Below are positions 1-5,575 of a stretch of DNA of 6,273 nucleotides, one piece after another. Each line of letters begins with the position of its first letter. The stretch's first letter is position 1. Below the pieces are notes generated by a model that saw only the letters and a list, made by a program, of their open reading frames with translations, was not told the origin of the DNA and searched no databases. Both the position numbers and the translations under genes were made by a program. The stretch is from assembly GCA_000432995.1 (NCBI GenBank), contig HF972618.1:13723-19995 (forward strand), given 5' to 3'. Source of the stretch: Clostridium sp. CAG:1013. Lineage in GTDB: Bacteria > Bacillota > Clostridia > Oscillospirales > Acutalibacteraceae.

Positions 1-1
1 G

Positions 2-1051
2 CCCGCCGCTCTGATGGAAGCGGACATTGTTCTGGGTAACGCCCGCCGGGCAGACCTGCTTCCCCGAGTGTTGGAGTACCTGTCCTCCAAACAGCGAATC
101 GTGGACATTGCCCCTCACGAGACAGGGGAGAAGTTTGAAAAGATGGCTGTGTCCGCCTTCCACGGCCGGACCCGTGCCTTTTTGAAGATCGAGGACGGCT
201 GTGATCGGTTCTGCTCCTACTGCATTATTCCCTACGCCCGGGGCCGAGTCCGTTCCAAACCCTTGGAAGACCTGCGGCAGGAGGTGGCCGCTTTGGGAGA
301 ACAGGGTTACCGGGAAGTGGTGCTTACCGGCATCAATCTGCCCGCCTACGGAAAGGAGCTTGGATTGCACCTGTGTGACGCCGTGGAAGCGGCCTGCCAA
401 GCTCCGGAGATTCGGCGTGTGCGGCTGGGCTCTCTGGAACCGGAACAACTCACTCCAGAGGTGATCGCCCGTATGGCTAAGGAGGAGAAACTGTGTCCTC
501 AGTTTCACTTGTCCCTCCAAAGCGGCTGCGACGAGACCCTCCGCCGTATGAACCGTCACTACACCACTGCCGAGTACCGGAAGATTGTCCAGGACCTACG
601 GGAGGCGTTCCCGAATTGCGCCATTACCACGGATATTATGGTGGGATTTGCTGGGGAGACCGAGGAGGAGTTTGAAGCTTCTCTGGCTTTCGCTCGAGAG
701 ATCGCTTTTGCCAAGGTCCACGTGTTCGCCTATTCCCGCCGACCTGGCACACGGGCCTACGATGCTCCCGGTCAAGTCTCCAACAAGGTGAAAGAGGACC
801 GGAGCCACCGGATGATCCAGCTCACCAAAGCAACCCAGCAGGCGTTCCTTCAGGCCCAGACAGGCCGAGTAGAGGAAGTGCTTTTCGAGCAGGCCAAGGA
901 GCAAGGGGTGTGGGAAGGCTATACCCGCAACTACACCCATGTGTTGGTCCCCTCCGGGAAAGACCTTTCTGGCCAGCTCCTGCCGGTAGAATTGCTGGAA
1001 GTCCAGGGTGAGAGCTGCGTGGGCCGGTTGGTGAAGGAGGAGCGGCAGTGA
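2..1051 (+). CDS. mtaB: tRNA (N6-threonylcarbamoyladenosine(37)-C2)-methylthiotransferase MtaB, 5'-truncated by the window
   Basis: Radical-SAM methylthiotransferase that converts t6A37 to ms2t6A37 in tRNAs reading ANN codons (family knowledge); cytosolic. The reading frame is open to the window edge, so the gene begins upstream. About 350 residues are visible of a family length near 430-450, and the missing part is the N-terminal domain that carries a second Fe-S cluster. Numbering from the Met at 14, the radical-SAM cluster motif CxxxCxxC is C63, C67, C70 in GCDRFCSYCIIPYARG. LTGINLPAYG (104-113) resembles the MtaB version rather than the LxGQNVNSYG of MiaB. SLQSGCDETLRRMNR (167-181), TDIMVGFAGETEEEF (206-220) and FAYSRRPGTRAYD (238-250) are also family blocks. 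Residues about 283-340 form the tRNA-binding TRAM domain. The stop overlaps the GTG start of the next gene by 4 nt. RimO or MiaB are alternatives but fit the motifs less well. Confidence 0.93.
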   Translation, partial: PAALMEADIVLGNARRADLLPRVLEYLSSKQRIVDIAPHETGEKFEKMAVSAFHGRTRAFLKIEDGCDRFCSYCIIPYARGRVRSKPLEDLRQEVAALGEQGYREVVLTGINLPAYGKELGLHLCDAVEAACQAPEIRRVRLGSLEPEQLTPEVIARMAKEEKLCPQFHLSLQSGCDETLRRMNRHYTTAEYRKIVQDLREAFPNCAITTDIMVGFAGETEEEFEASLAFAREIAFAKVHVFAYSRRPGTRAYDAPGQVSNKVKEDRSHRMIQLTKATQQAFLQAQTGRVEEVLFEQAKEQGVWEGYTRNYTHVLVPSGKDLSGQLLPVELLEVQGESCVGRLVKEERQ

Positions 1052-1506
1052 GGACGGTTATCCTGTACGCGTCGGTCCATCATGGGAACACCAAACGAGT
1101 GGTAGAAGTCATGGCAAAGGTTCTGGAAGCGGAGCTGGTGGACGTGACCAAGGAGACTCCCCCAGAGTTTGCTTCCTATGACTTGATCGGATTTGCCTCA
1201 GAGATCTATTTCCAAGATTTTCACAAGGCTGTAAACCAGTGGATGGAGCGAGCACCTTTTGCTCCGGGACAGAAAGTGTTCCTGGCAGCCACCTGCGGGG
1301 CACCTTTTGGAAACTTCACCCGCAAGGCTCAAAAACGACTGAAAGCCAAAGGCGCGATGATTGCGGGAACGTTTCAGTGTCGTGGTTTTGACACCTTTGG
1401 TCCCTTTGGGAAGATCGGTGGCATTGCCAAGGGGCATCCAACGTCTGAGGATCTGGCTCGGGCGGAACAGTTTGCCCGGGAGCTGCGAAAAGCAAAGTTC
1501 TCTTAA
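1048..1506 (+). CDS. Flavodoxin-domain protein coupled to mtaB
   Basis: A 152-residue protein with the flavodoxin fold signature. The N-terminal beta strand RTVILYAS leads into the FMN phosphate loop SVHHGNT (9-15). Later come the strand YDLIGFAS (44-51), the strand QKVFLAATCG (75-84), and a C-terminal CRGFDTFGPF (111-120) followed by GGIAKGHP, which is typical of short clostridial flavodoxin-family proteins. It probably binds FMN and carries one or two electrons in the cytosol; its partner cannot be read directly. The start is GTG at 1048, inside the mtaB stop region (GTGA), with the GGAGGAG at 1035-1041 placed as ribosome binding site. This start puts the first beta strand at residue 2, as expected for the fold. 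The overlap implies co-translation with MtaB, a radical-SAM enzyme that needs a reductant. No obvious terminator follows it. Confidence 0.85.
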   Translation: MRTVILYASVHHGNTKRVVEVMAKVLEAELVDVTKETPPEFASYDLIGFASEIYFQDFHKAVNQWMERAPFAPGQKVFLAATCGAPFGNFTRKAQKRLKAKGAMIAGTFQCRGFDTFGPFGKIGGIAKGHPTSEDLARAEQFARELRKAKFS

Positions 1507-1542
1507 AAATATGACATAGTTTTACAAAAACTTGTTGTGTTT

Positions 1543-1571
1543 TTTACAGAAATATGGCATGATAGTCTAAA
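1543..1571 (+). promoter_or_regulatory. Candidate sigma-A promoter for the MFS transporter gene
   Basis: TTTACA (1543-1548) lies 17 bp from TCTAAA (1566-1571) in the AT-rich 93-bp gap after the flavodoxin gene. This is 9 of 12 matches to TTGACA/TATAAT, so it is only a moderate candidate. Transcription would begin near 1578 and give a leader of about 20 nt. Readthrough from the mtaB operon is also possible because no clear terminator lies in the gap. Confidence 0.38.
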
Positions 1572-1584
1572 GAGATTTTGCTTT

Positions 1585-1591
1585 GGAGGGG
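1585..1591 (+). promoter_or_regulatory. Ribosome binding site fixing the MFS transporter start
   Basis: GGAGGGG ends 8 nt before the ATG at 1600. The in-frame ATG at 1537 would add 21 residues that overlap this site and the promoter and resemble no family N-terminus, so 1600 is preferred. Confidence 0.8.
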
Positions 1592-1599
1592 TGTTTTGT

Positions 1600-2916
1600 A
1601 TGGCAGCGGACTCTGGAACATTGTCCAAGAAATTTACCAAAACAGAAAAGAGCTGGATCCTATACGATTGGGCCAACTCGGTATACGCCACCAACATTAT
1701 GGCGGTGATCTTTCCCATTTACTTTGGCAACGTATGCGCCCAGAGCGGGGCGGATAACCTGGTGCTTTGGTCCTACGGCACTTCGGTGGCCACTTTTCTG
1801 GTGGCAGTGCTGGCACCTATTTTGGGAGCTTTAGGAGATCATAAGGGGCACAAAAAGCGGCTGTTCATGGCATGCTTGGTTTTGGGCGTGGTGTTTACCT
1901 TGTTTAGCGCCTTTACCGACGATTACCGGCTGTTGCTCGTCGGATACGTGGTGTCCCACATCGGGTTCTCCGGTTCCTGCCTGTTTTACGATTCCTTCCT
2001 CACCGACGTGACCACCCGGGAGCGTATGGACCGAGTGTCCGCCTGGGGTTACGCTATGGGGTACATAGGAGGCAGCACCATTCCCTTTGTGCTGTCCATT
2101 GTCATTCTGTTTGTGCTTGGTATGGATAACCCTCTGGCCTTTAAATTGGTAATCATCCTTACCAGTGTGTGGTGGCTGGTGTTCAGCATCCCCTTCCTGA
2201 AAAATGTTCACCAGATCCACTATGTGGAGGCGCGCAAAGGGTTGTTCCGTTCTACTTTCGGCAACCTGTGGCGCACCGCAAAGGATATCTTTACCCACAA
2301 GAGGGTGTTCCTGTTCATCATCGCTTATTTCTTCTACATCGACGGTGTGAACACCATCATTTCCATTTCCACTTCCTATGGTTCCAAGCTGGGCCTGGAT
2401 GACATCAGCATGATCCTGGCTTTGCTGACCACCCAGATCGTGGCTGTGCCTTTCTCCATTCTGTTTGGTAAGCTGGCGGATAAGGTGGGATCCATCAACC
2501 TGCTGTGCGGGGCGGTGGCGGTCTACTTCTGTATCACACTGGTGGGCTTCTTCATGGGCTTCAACATCGAGCAGAACCCTGGTGACGACAGTGCGCTCAC
2601 TCTGTCTCTGACCCTGTTCTGGTGCATGGCGTTCCTGGTGGGCACGGTGCAGGGCGGTATCCAGGCTTTGTCCCGGTCCTACTTCGGCAAGCTTATCCCT
2701 GCTTCCCGCTCCAACGAGTATTTCGGCTTCTTTGATATCTTCGGCAAGTTCGCTGCCGTGATCGGTCCCCTGCTGGTGGCGTTGTTCACCCAGTTTACCG
2801 GCCGGGATTCCATCGGCGTCATCAGCTTGGCCATCCTGTTCTTTATCGGTGAGAGCATCCTGTTCACCGGGAGAAAGAAGATCTTCCAGGTGGAGGAGGA
2901 CTCTTCCCAGAAATAA
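1600..2916 (+). CDS. MFS transporter, UMF1 (Atg22-like) family
   Basis: A 438-residue polytopic membrane protein of the major facilitator superfamily. The N-terminal ILYDWANSVYATNIM (20-34) is the hallmark of the UMF1/Atg22-like group, and GALGDHKGHKKRLF (76-89) is the MFS loop 2-3 motif. About 12 hydrophobic segments can be counted, for example VIFPIYFG, FLVAVLAPILGAL, LVLGVVFTLFSAF, FVLSIVILFVLG and the final VISLAILFFIGESILF. A charged cytoplasmic loop near residues 208-235 (VEARKGLFRSTFGNLWRTAKD) separates the two six-helix halves. Length is normal for the family. The yeast relative Atg22 exports vacuolar amino acids, but substrates of bacterial members are largely unassigned, so none is proposed. 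It sits alone between its own candidate promoter and a strong terminator. No frameshift or missing motif is seen. Confidence 0.9.
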   Translation: MAADSGTLSKKFTKTEKSWILYDWANSVYATNIMAVIFPIYFGNVCAQSGADNLVLWSYGTSVATFLVAVLAPILGALGDHKGHKKRLFMACLVLGVVFTLFSAFTDDYRLLLVGYVVSHIGFSGSCLFYDSFLTDVTTRERMDRVSAWGYAMGYIGGSTIPFVLSIVILFVLGMDNPLAFKLVIILTSVWWLVFSIPFLKNVHQIHYVEARKGLFRSTFGNLWRTAKDIFTHKRVFLFIIAYFFYIDGVNTIISISTSYGSKLGLDDISMILALLTTQIVAVPFSILFGKLADKVGSINLLCGAVAVYFCITLVGFFMGFNIEQNPGDDSALTLSLTLFWCMAFLVGTVQGGIQALSRSYFGKLIPASRSNEYFGFFDIFGKFAAVIGPLLVALFTQFTGRDSIGVISLAILFFIGESILFTGRKKIFQVEEDSSQK

Positions 2917-2927
2917 ATTTTGCCGAT

Positions 2928-2962
2928 AAAAGGGCTGCCGCCTGTCGCGGTGGCCCTTTTTT
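2928..2962 (+). terminator. Rho-independent terminator of the MFS transporter gene
   Basis: The stem AAAAGGGCTGCCGC (2928-2941) pairs fully with GCGGTGGCCCTTTT (2947-2960) if two G-U pairs are allowed, around the loop CTGTC. It is followed by more T residues and begins 11 nt after the stop codon. A weaker TGCTGC/GCAGCA stem (2962-2967 and 2981-2986) lies between this terminator and the opposing one. Confidence 0.9.
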
Positions 2963-2989
2963 GCTGCCTGAAAAAATATAGCAGCAAAG

Positions 2990-3021
2990 AAAAACGCCTC
3001 CCGCCAGCGGCGAGAAGCGTT
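2990..3021 (-). terminator. Rho-independent terminator of nrdR
   Basis: On the minus strand AACGCTTCTCGCC pairs with GGCGGGAGGCGTT over 13 positions, with two G-U pairs and the loop GCT. A T run ending in TTTTTC follows. It lies about 20 nt after the nrdR stop and stands tail to tail with the terminator of the transporter gene. Confidence 0.88.
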
Positions 3022-3040
3022 GAAACCCTAAAACAGGGGG

Positions 3041-3502
3041 TTAGTCTTTTTTGCTGTTGATGATCTTTGAAAGCTCTTCCATGAAGCTGTTGATGTCCTT
3101 GAACTGGCGGTACACCGAAGCAAAGCGCACGTAAGCCACTTCGTCCACCGTTTTCAGCTTTTCCATAGCGTAGGTGCCGATCCGCTGGGAGGAAACTTCC
3201 CGGTCCAGGGAGTTTTGCAGCAGATTCTCGATCTCGTCCACGATGCGCTCCAAGGTATCCATGGAAACGGGCCGTTTCTCGCAGGCGCGCAGCAGGCCGT
3301 TGAGCAGTTTGCTCCGGTCGAAAGTCTCCCGGGACTTATCTTTCTTGATCACCACGATGGGCACATTTTCAATGACCTCATAGGTGGTGAAGCGCTTGGC
3401 GCATTTCAAGCATTCCCGGCGGCGGCGGATACGCTCCCCCTCGTCGGTGGGGCGGGAATCAATAACGCGGCTTTCGCTGTAACCGCAATACGGGCATTTC
3501 AA
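3041..3502 (-). CDS. nrdR: Transcriptional repressor NrdR
   Basis: NrdR senses ATP/dATP and represses ribonucleotide reductase (nrd) operons by binding paired NrdR boxes (family knowledge). The 153-residue product is full length for the family. It opens with the zinc ribbon MKCPYCG...RRRRECLKCAKRFTTYE, with ligands C3, C6, C31 and C34. An ATP-cone domain follows from about residue 49 to 139, beginning VIKKDKSRETFDRSKLLNGL and ending AYVRFASVYRQFKDI. The start codon is TTG at 3502, supported by AGGAGGT 8 nt upstream and by the conserved KCPYCG directly after it; the nearby ATG (AAATGC) is out of frame. The gene has its own promoter and terminator. No nrd gene and no clear NrdR box is visible in the window, so its targets lie elsewhere. 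Confidence 0.97.
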   Translation of the reverse strand: MKCPYCGYSESRVIDSRPTDEGERIRRRRECLKCAKRFTTYEVIENVPIVVIKKDKSRETFDRSKLLNGLLRACEKRPVSMDTLERIVDEIENLLQNSLDREVSSQRIGTYAMEKLKTVDEVAYVRFASVYRQFKDINSFMEELSKIINSKKD

Positions 3503-3510
3503 AGCAAAGC

Positions 3511-3517
3511 ACCTCCT
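3511..3517 (-). promoter_or_regulatory. Ribosome binding site supporting the nrdR TTG start
   Basis: AGGAGGT on the minus strand ends 8 nt before the TTG at 3502. This near-perfect site and spacing decide the non-ATG start. Confidence 0.85.
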
Positions 3518-3569
3518 GATGGCTTACCCCCAGGTCCCCGCGGTTTCCCGGGAGGTTCGATACACCCCT

Positions 3570-3599
3570 ATTATAGCGCAAAAACCCGCGAAAAATCAA
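3570..3599 (-). promoter_or_regulatory. Sigma-A promoter of nrdR
   Basis: On the minus strand TTGATT (3599-3594) lies 18 bp from a perfect TATAAT (3575-3570). Transcription would begin near 3563 and give a leader of about 60 nt. The -35 box lies only 8 nt beyond the stop of the upstream isomerase-like gene. No terminator separates the two, so readthrough into nrdR is also likely. Confidence 0.75.
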
Positions 3600-3607
3600 G
3601 AAAATTG

Positions 3608-4402
3608 TCAGGAAAACGGGAATTCAAAGAGTTTTTTTGTGAAGTTCAGAGATTCTTTCAGTTCTTCCGGCTGGGAAAAGTTGTGCCGGTAGACTTCGGT
3701 CACCACGGTCCCCGAGAAGGAAAGGTTTTCCAGCATGGTTTTTAAAGCGGAAAAGTCTCCTTTGCCAGCTCCAGGCAGCAGGCAGGAACGGCCATCGTCC
3801 CAGTCGCTCAAATGGACATGGACCAGCCGATCACCCATAGCGCGGGCCATTTCTTCCCACTCTACCCCAGACAGGCGGCATTGTTTCACGTCCAGAACAA
3901 AGGCGCAGTCCTTTCCCAGATAGTCCCGCATCCCCTTGATGAACGCCGGATCTGCTCCCCGGTGCTGACGGACATTTTCCTGGGCGGGGTGAGCACCTTC
4001 TTGGTCTCCCAGCCGGTACAGCTCTCCAAAGCGTTCCCAATAGCCTTGGTCGGTGAGCTTGCCGTGACCTTGGGGTTGACCATGGATTACCACGAACTTG
4101 CCTCCCAGGTAAGCCGCAGCGGCCATGTAGCGGCGGTAAAAATCAAAGGCCTCCCTAGTGCGGCGGGGGTAGTCACCAAACAGCAGGGAAGATTCTACCG
4201 CAGAAGTGAAGGGATGGATGGACACGAAGGAAGCGCCGTAGGCGTCCGCCTGCTCTTTCAATCCCCGGAGGAAGTCCGGTTCCAGCTCTTCCATGCAGTT
4301 GAGAAACACCTCGAACCGGCGATAGCCCAGTTTCAGAAGGATCTCCAAAGAGCGTTCTGTTTCCAGAGGATAGAGACAAGCCGTGCTGACACCTGTTTTC
4401 AA
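3608..4402 (-). CDS. Sugar phosphate isomerase/epimerase-like TIM-barrel protein
   Basis: A 264-residue protein of the xylose-isomerase-like/AP-endonuclease-2 TIM-barrel superfamily, which contains metal-dependent sugar isomerases, epimerases and some nucleases. The strand-end motifs are in the expected order: GVSTACLYP (4-12), FVSIHPF with H63, KFVVIHGQP with H107, ENVRQHRGADPAFI (142-155) with the metal-ligand candidate E142, AFVLDVKQC with D171, LVHVHLSDWDDG with H195/H197, and TVVTEVY with E236. The spread of His, Asp and Glu residues implies a divalent metal site. The start is TTG at 4402 with AGGAGGG 8 nt upstream, and no ATG would keep the first beta strand. It follows the DUF6506 gene by 21 nt, so it is the last gene of a three-gene operon. 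The substrate is unknown. AHPAQEN (137-143) has a proline where relatives usually have a hydrophobic strand residue. Confidence 0.83.
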   Translation of the reverse strand: MKTGVSTACLYPLETERSLEILLKLGYRRFEVFLNCMEELEPDFLRGLKEQADAYGASFVSIHPFTSAVESSLLFGDYPRRTREAFDFYRRYMAAAAYLGGKFVVIHGQPQGHGKLTDQGYWERFGELYRLGDQEGAHPAQENVRQHRGADPAFIKGMRDYLGKDCAFVLDVKQCRLSGVEWEEMARAMGDRLVHVHLSDWDDGRSCLLPGAGKGDFSALKTMLENLSFSGTVVTEVYRHNFSQPEELKESLNFTKKLFEFPFS

Positions 4403-4410
4403 TGAACCAT

Positions 4411-4417
4411 CCCTCCT
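4411..4417 (-). promoter_or_regulatory. Ribosome binding site supporting the TTG start of the TIM-barrel gene
   Basis: AGGAGGG on the minus strand ends 8 nt before the TTG at 4402. An ATG at 4410 directly abuts the site and opens only a three-codon frame (Met-Val-His-stop), so TTG is the credible start. Confidence 0.75.
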
Positions 4418-4423
4418 ATAAAA

Positions 4424-4705
4424 TTAACCGAATACCGCTTGGAACAAACTGTCCTGTTCCGGCAAATGAGTGACGAACCCCACGGGCAGTTTCCCACCAG
4501 TGGCCTGGATGACCGCCCGGGCGCCCTGTTCCTCAAACGCGCCGCACAACTCGATGCAGGCAACTCCTTCTTCCACCAGCTTCTTGGCCACGGTCTGAGC
4601 TTCCTCAATGCTGGACACGCCAATCATAAAGGTCTGGCCGTCTGGAAAGGAGACCCGGTCACGCTGGGAGGAAAAATCTCCCATAATCAAAAAAGCGTAT
4701 TTCAT
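4424..4705 (-). CDS. DUF6506 family protein
   Basis: A 93-residue small soluble protein that I recognise as the DUF6506 type, which has no assigned function. It begins MKYAFLIMGDF, continues with FMIGVSSIEEAQTVAKKLVEEG (26-47), then CIELCGAFEEQGARAVIQATGG (50-71), and ends with VGFVTHLPEQDSLFQAVFG (75-93). The alternation of strands and amphipathic helices suggests a compact alpha/beta fold. Two cysteines (C50, C54) sit in the central block. There is no signal peptide or membrane segment. The ATG at 4705 overlaps the stop of the DUF1836 gene (ATGA), with GGTGG at 4712-4716 as ribosome binding site, so the two are translationally coupled. The frame stays open upstream, but that extension overlaps the DUF1836 gene and is rejected. 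Function unknown; context suggests a link to the downstream TIM-barrel enzyme. Confidence 0.82.
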   Translation of the reverse strand: MKYAFLIMGDFSSQRDRVSFPDGQTFMIGVSSIEEAQTVAKKLVEEGVACIELCGAFEEQGARAVIQATGGKLPVGFVTHLPEQDSLFQAVFG

Positions 4706-5262
4706 CCTTTTCCACCTTTTCCTTCCTTGGAATTTTTGGGCTCTTCCCGTCCCAGTTCGCAGAGGATCCGCTCGGCGGCAGCGCGTTTTGCGTTGGCCTC
4801 CGCGGCCAGCAGCAGAGCGGCCTCCTTCAGGTCCGCGCCGGTGTGACAGGTTTCCTGCAAGGCCTGGCAGGTCTCCCGCACCGCGGCGGTGTGGGCTTCC
4901 CGGAACAGCTCGTAAGTTTCCCCGGTCATCTCCGTGCCGGAGAACAGCGTCTTGATGTCTTGAATGGATAACACCTGTTTCAGCATACACACGGCCATCA
5001 GGCCTGCCAAATGCTCTTTGGTGTACTTTTTCTTCTCCGGGTGGGGAATGAGGCCGTTCTTCACGTAGTTGTTGATCATGGAGCTGGTGAGAAGGCTCAG
5101 TTCCTCTTCCCGTTCAAAGAGTTTCAAGCTCTCCCCCAGATAGAGGATCACCTGGTCCATATAAAGGGGGATGGAGGGCAGTTCTTCCCAAAGGGGTGGG
5201 GAGGAGCGTTCTCCCTCTGCCGCCCAGTTTTCAATGGCTTGCGCCGCCCGGTCCAGTTCCAT
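4702..5262 (-). CDS. DUF1836 domain protein, putative MerR-like DNA-binding regulator
   Basis: A 186-residue protein with the DUF1836 core: IPLYMDQVILYLGES (31-45), then LTSSMINNYVKNGLIPHPEKKKYTKEHLA (58-86), then LMAVCMLKQVLSIQDIKTLF (88-107). The middle block resembles a MerR-type winged helix-turn-helix (a helix, then NGLIP and a basic KKKY-T-EH turn), so DNA binding is likely but unproven. Residues 117-172 are helical and rich in Ala and Glu, possibly a dimerisation arm, and the tail is Lys/Gly-rich. Two in-frame ATGs exist, at 5268 and 5262. AAGGAAG (5276-5270) is 7 nt from the second and almost touches the first, so 5262 is chosen. It is the first gene of the operon and may control its own promoter or the divergent one; that is inference from position. 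Confidence 0.83.
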   Translation of the reverse strand: MELDRAAQAIENWAAEGERSSPPLWEELPSIPLYMDQVILYLGESLKLFEREEELSLLTSSMINNYVKNGLIPHPEKKKYTKEHLAGLMAVCMLKQVLSIQDIKTLFSGTEMTGETYELFREAHTAAVRETCQALQETCHTGADLKEAALLLAAEANAKRAAAERILCELGREEPKNSKEGKGGKG

Positions 5263-5304
5263 ATTCATCTTCCTTTCTGTGGAGGAGCCGTTTTCTTTCC
5301 TTCC

Positions 5305-5333
5305 AGTGTACCCGGATTTTCCCCGGTTGTCAA
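5305..5333 (-). promoter_or_regulatory. Sigma-A promoter of the DUF1836-DUF6506-TIM-barrel operon
   Basis: On the minus strand a perfect TTGACA (5333-5328) is followed by a 17-bp spacer and TACACT (5310-5305). Transcription should start near 5298, giving a leader of about 36 nt to the ATG at 5262. It is one of the two best promoter matches in the window. Confidence 0.82.
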
Positions 5334-5343
5334 ATCCCGCCCA

Positions 5344-5372
5344 TTGCTTTCCTTTCGAAGATACGGTATAAT
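5344..5372 (+). promoter_or_regulatory. Divergent sigma-A promoter toward the helicase gene
   Basis: TTGCTT (5344-5349) lies 17 bp from a perfect TATAAT (5367-5372). Only 10 bp separate this -35 box from the -35 of the minus-strand operon, so the two promoters stand back to back. Transcription from here would carry both 72-bp repeats in a leader of about 260 nt. Confidence 0.6.
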
Positions 5373-5390
5373 GACCGCTAGATGGATGGT

Positions 5391-5462
5391 GCGGACGTGG
5401 GCCGACGAATAGACCTGCACGGGCACAGCCCGCCGCCCGAGGCGCGATATGCCCACCGCAGG
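5391..5462. repeat. 72-bp imperfect direct repeat, copy 1
   Basis: It runs from GCGGACGTGGG to GCCCACCGCAGG and matches copy 2 at 66 of 72 positions without gaps. The ends are an imperfect inverted pair: GCGG-ACG-TGGGC at the left and GCCCACCGC at the right, which pair if ACG is bulged out. Inside, CGGGC-ACA-GCCCG forms a 5-bp hairpin. The format suggests a dispersed REP- or MITE-like element; copy number in the genome cannot be seen here. Confidence 0.85.
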
Positions 5463-5497
5463 AGCGGTATGATATCCGTAAGCACCAATATGACGGC

Positions 5498-5569
5498 GCG
5501 GACGTGGGCTGGCGAATAGAACAGCGCGGGCACAGCCCGCCGCCCAAGGCGCGATATGCCCACCGCAGG
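5498..5569. repeat. 72-bp imperfect direct repeat, copy 2
   Basis: Starts 107 bp after copy 1 and differs from it at 6 positions. One difference (A to G at 5526) extends the inner hairpin to GCGGGC-ACA-GCCCGC, 6 bp and perfect. The terminal inverted pair is unchanged. The 35-bp spacer before it begins AGCGGTATGATATCCG, which weakly resembles the ACGGTATAATGACCG before copy 1, so the true unit may be about 100-107 bp. Confidence 0.85.
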
Positions 5570-5575
5570 TGCAAC

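Noticed and set aside
1507..1545. Terminator after the flavodoxin gene
   Set aside because: The only stem (AAAAAC with GTTTTT around seven bases) is A-T rich and too weak to call.
1831..2298. 155-residue minus-strand open frame inside the transporter gene
   Set aside because: His/Gln/Gly-rich composition is typical of an antisense reading of membrane-protein codons; no start context.
3215..3745. 176-residue plus-strand open frame spanning nrdR and its promoter
   Set aside because: It runs across an intact nrdR gene, its promoter and the end of the neighbouring gene, and resembles nothing.
3960..4020. Paired frameshifts in the TIM-barrel gene around residues 131-141
   Set aside because: The sequence GDQEGAHPAQEN looks odd but aligns in length with the usual GxxxGVxLAxEN pattern, so no frame change is needed.
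3812..4405. 197-residue plus-strand open frame antisense to the TIM-barrel gene
   Set aside because: It mirrors the TIM-barrel gene, has no family resemblance and no ribosome binding site, while the minus-strand protein has all expected family motifs.
4399..4410. Met-Val-His mini open frame before the TIM-barrel gene as a regulatory leader peptide
   Set aside because: Its ATG touches the ribosome binding site with no spacing, so initiation there is unlikely.
4424..4990. 188-residue extension of the DUF6506 gene
   Set aside because: The extra residues are an out-of-frame reading of the DUF1836 gene; the ATGA overlap and MKYAFLIMG start fit the family.
5391..5569. CRISPR array
   Set aside because: Only two 72-bp units with 6 differences and one spacer, no cas genes; unit length and structure do not fit.
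4702..5574. Upstream extension of the DUF1836 gene to a 290-residue protein starting in the repeats
   Set aside because: The extension translates the 72-bp repeats and the promoter; the ribosome binding site and family N-terminus support 5262.
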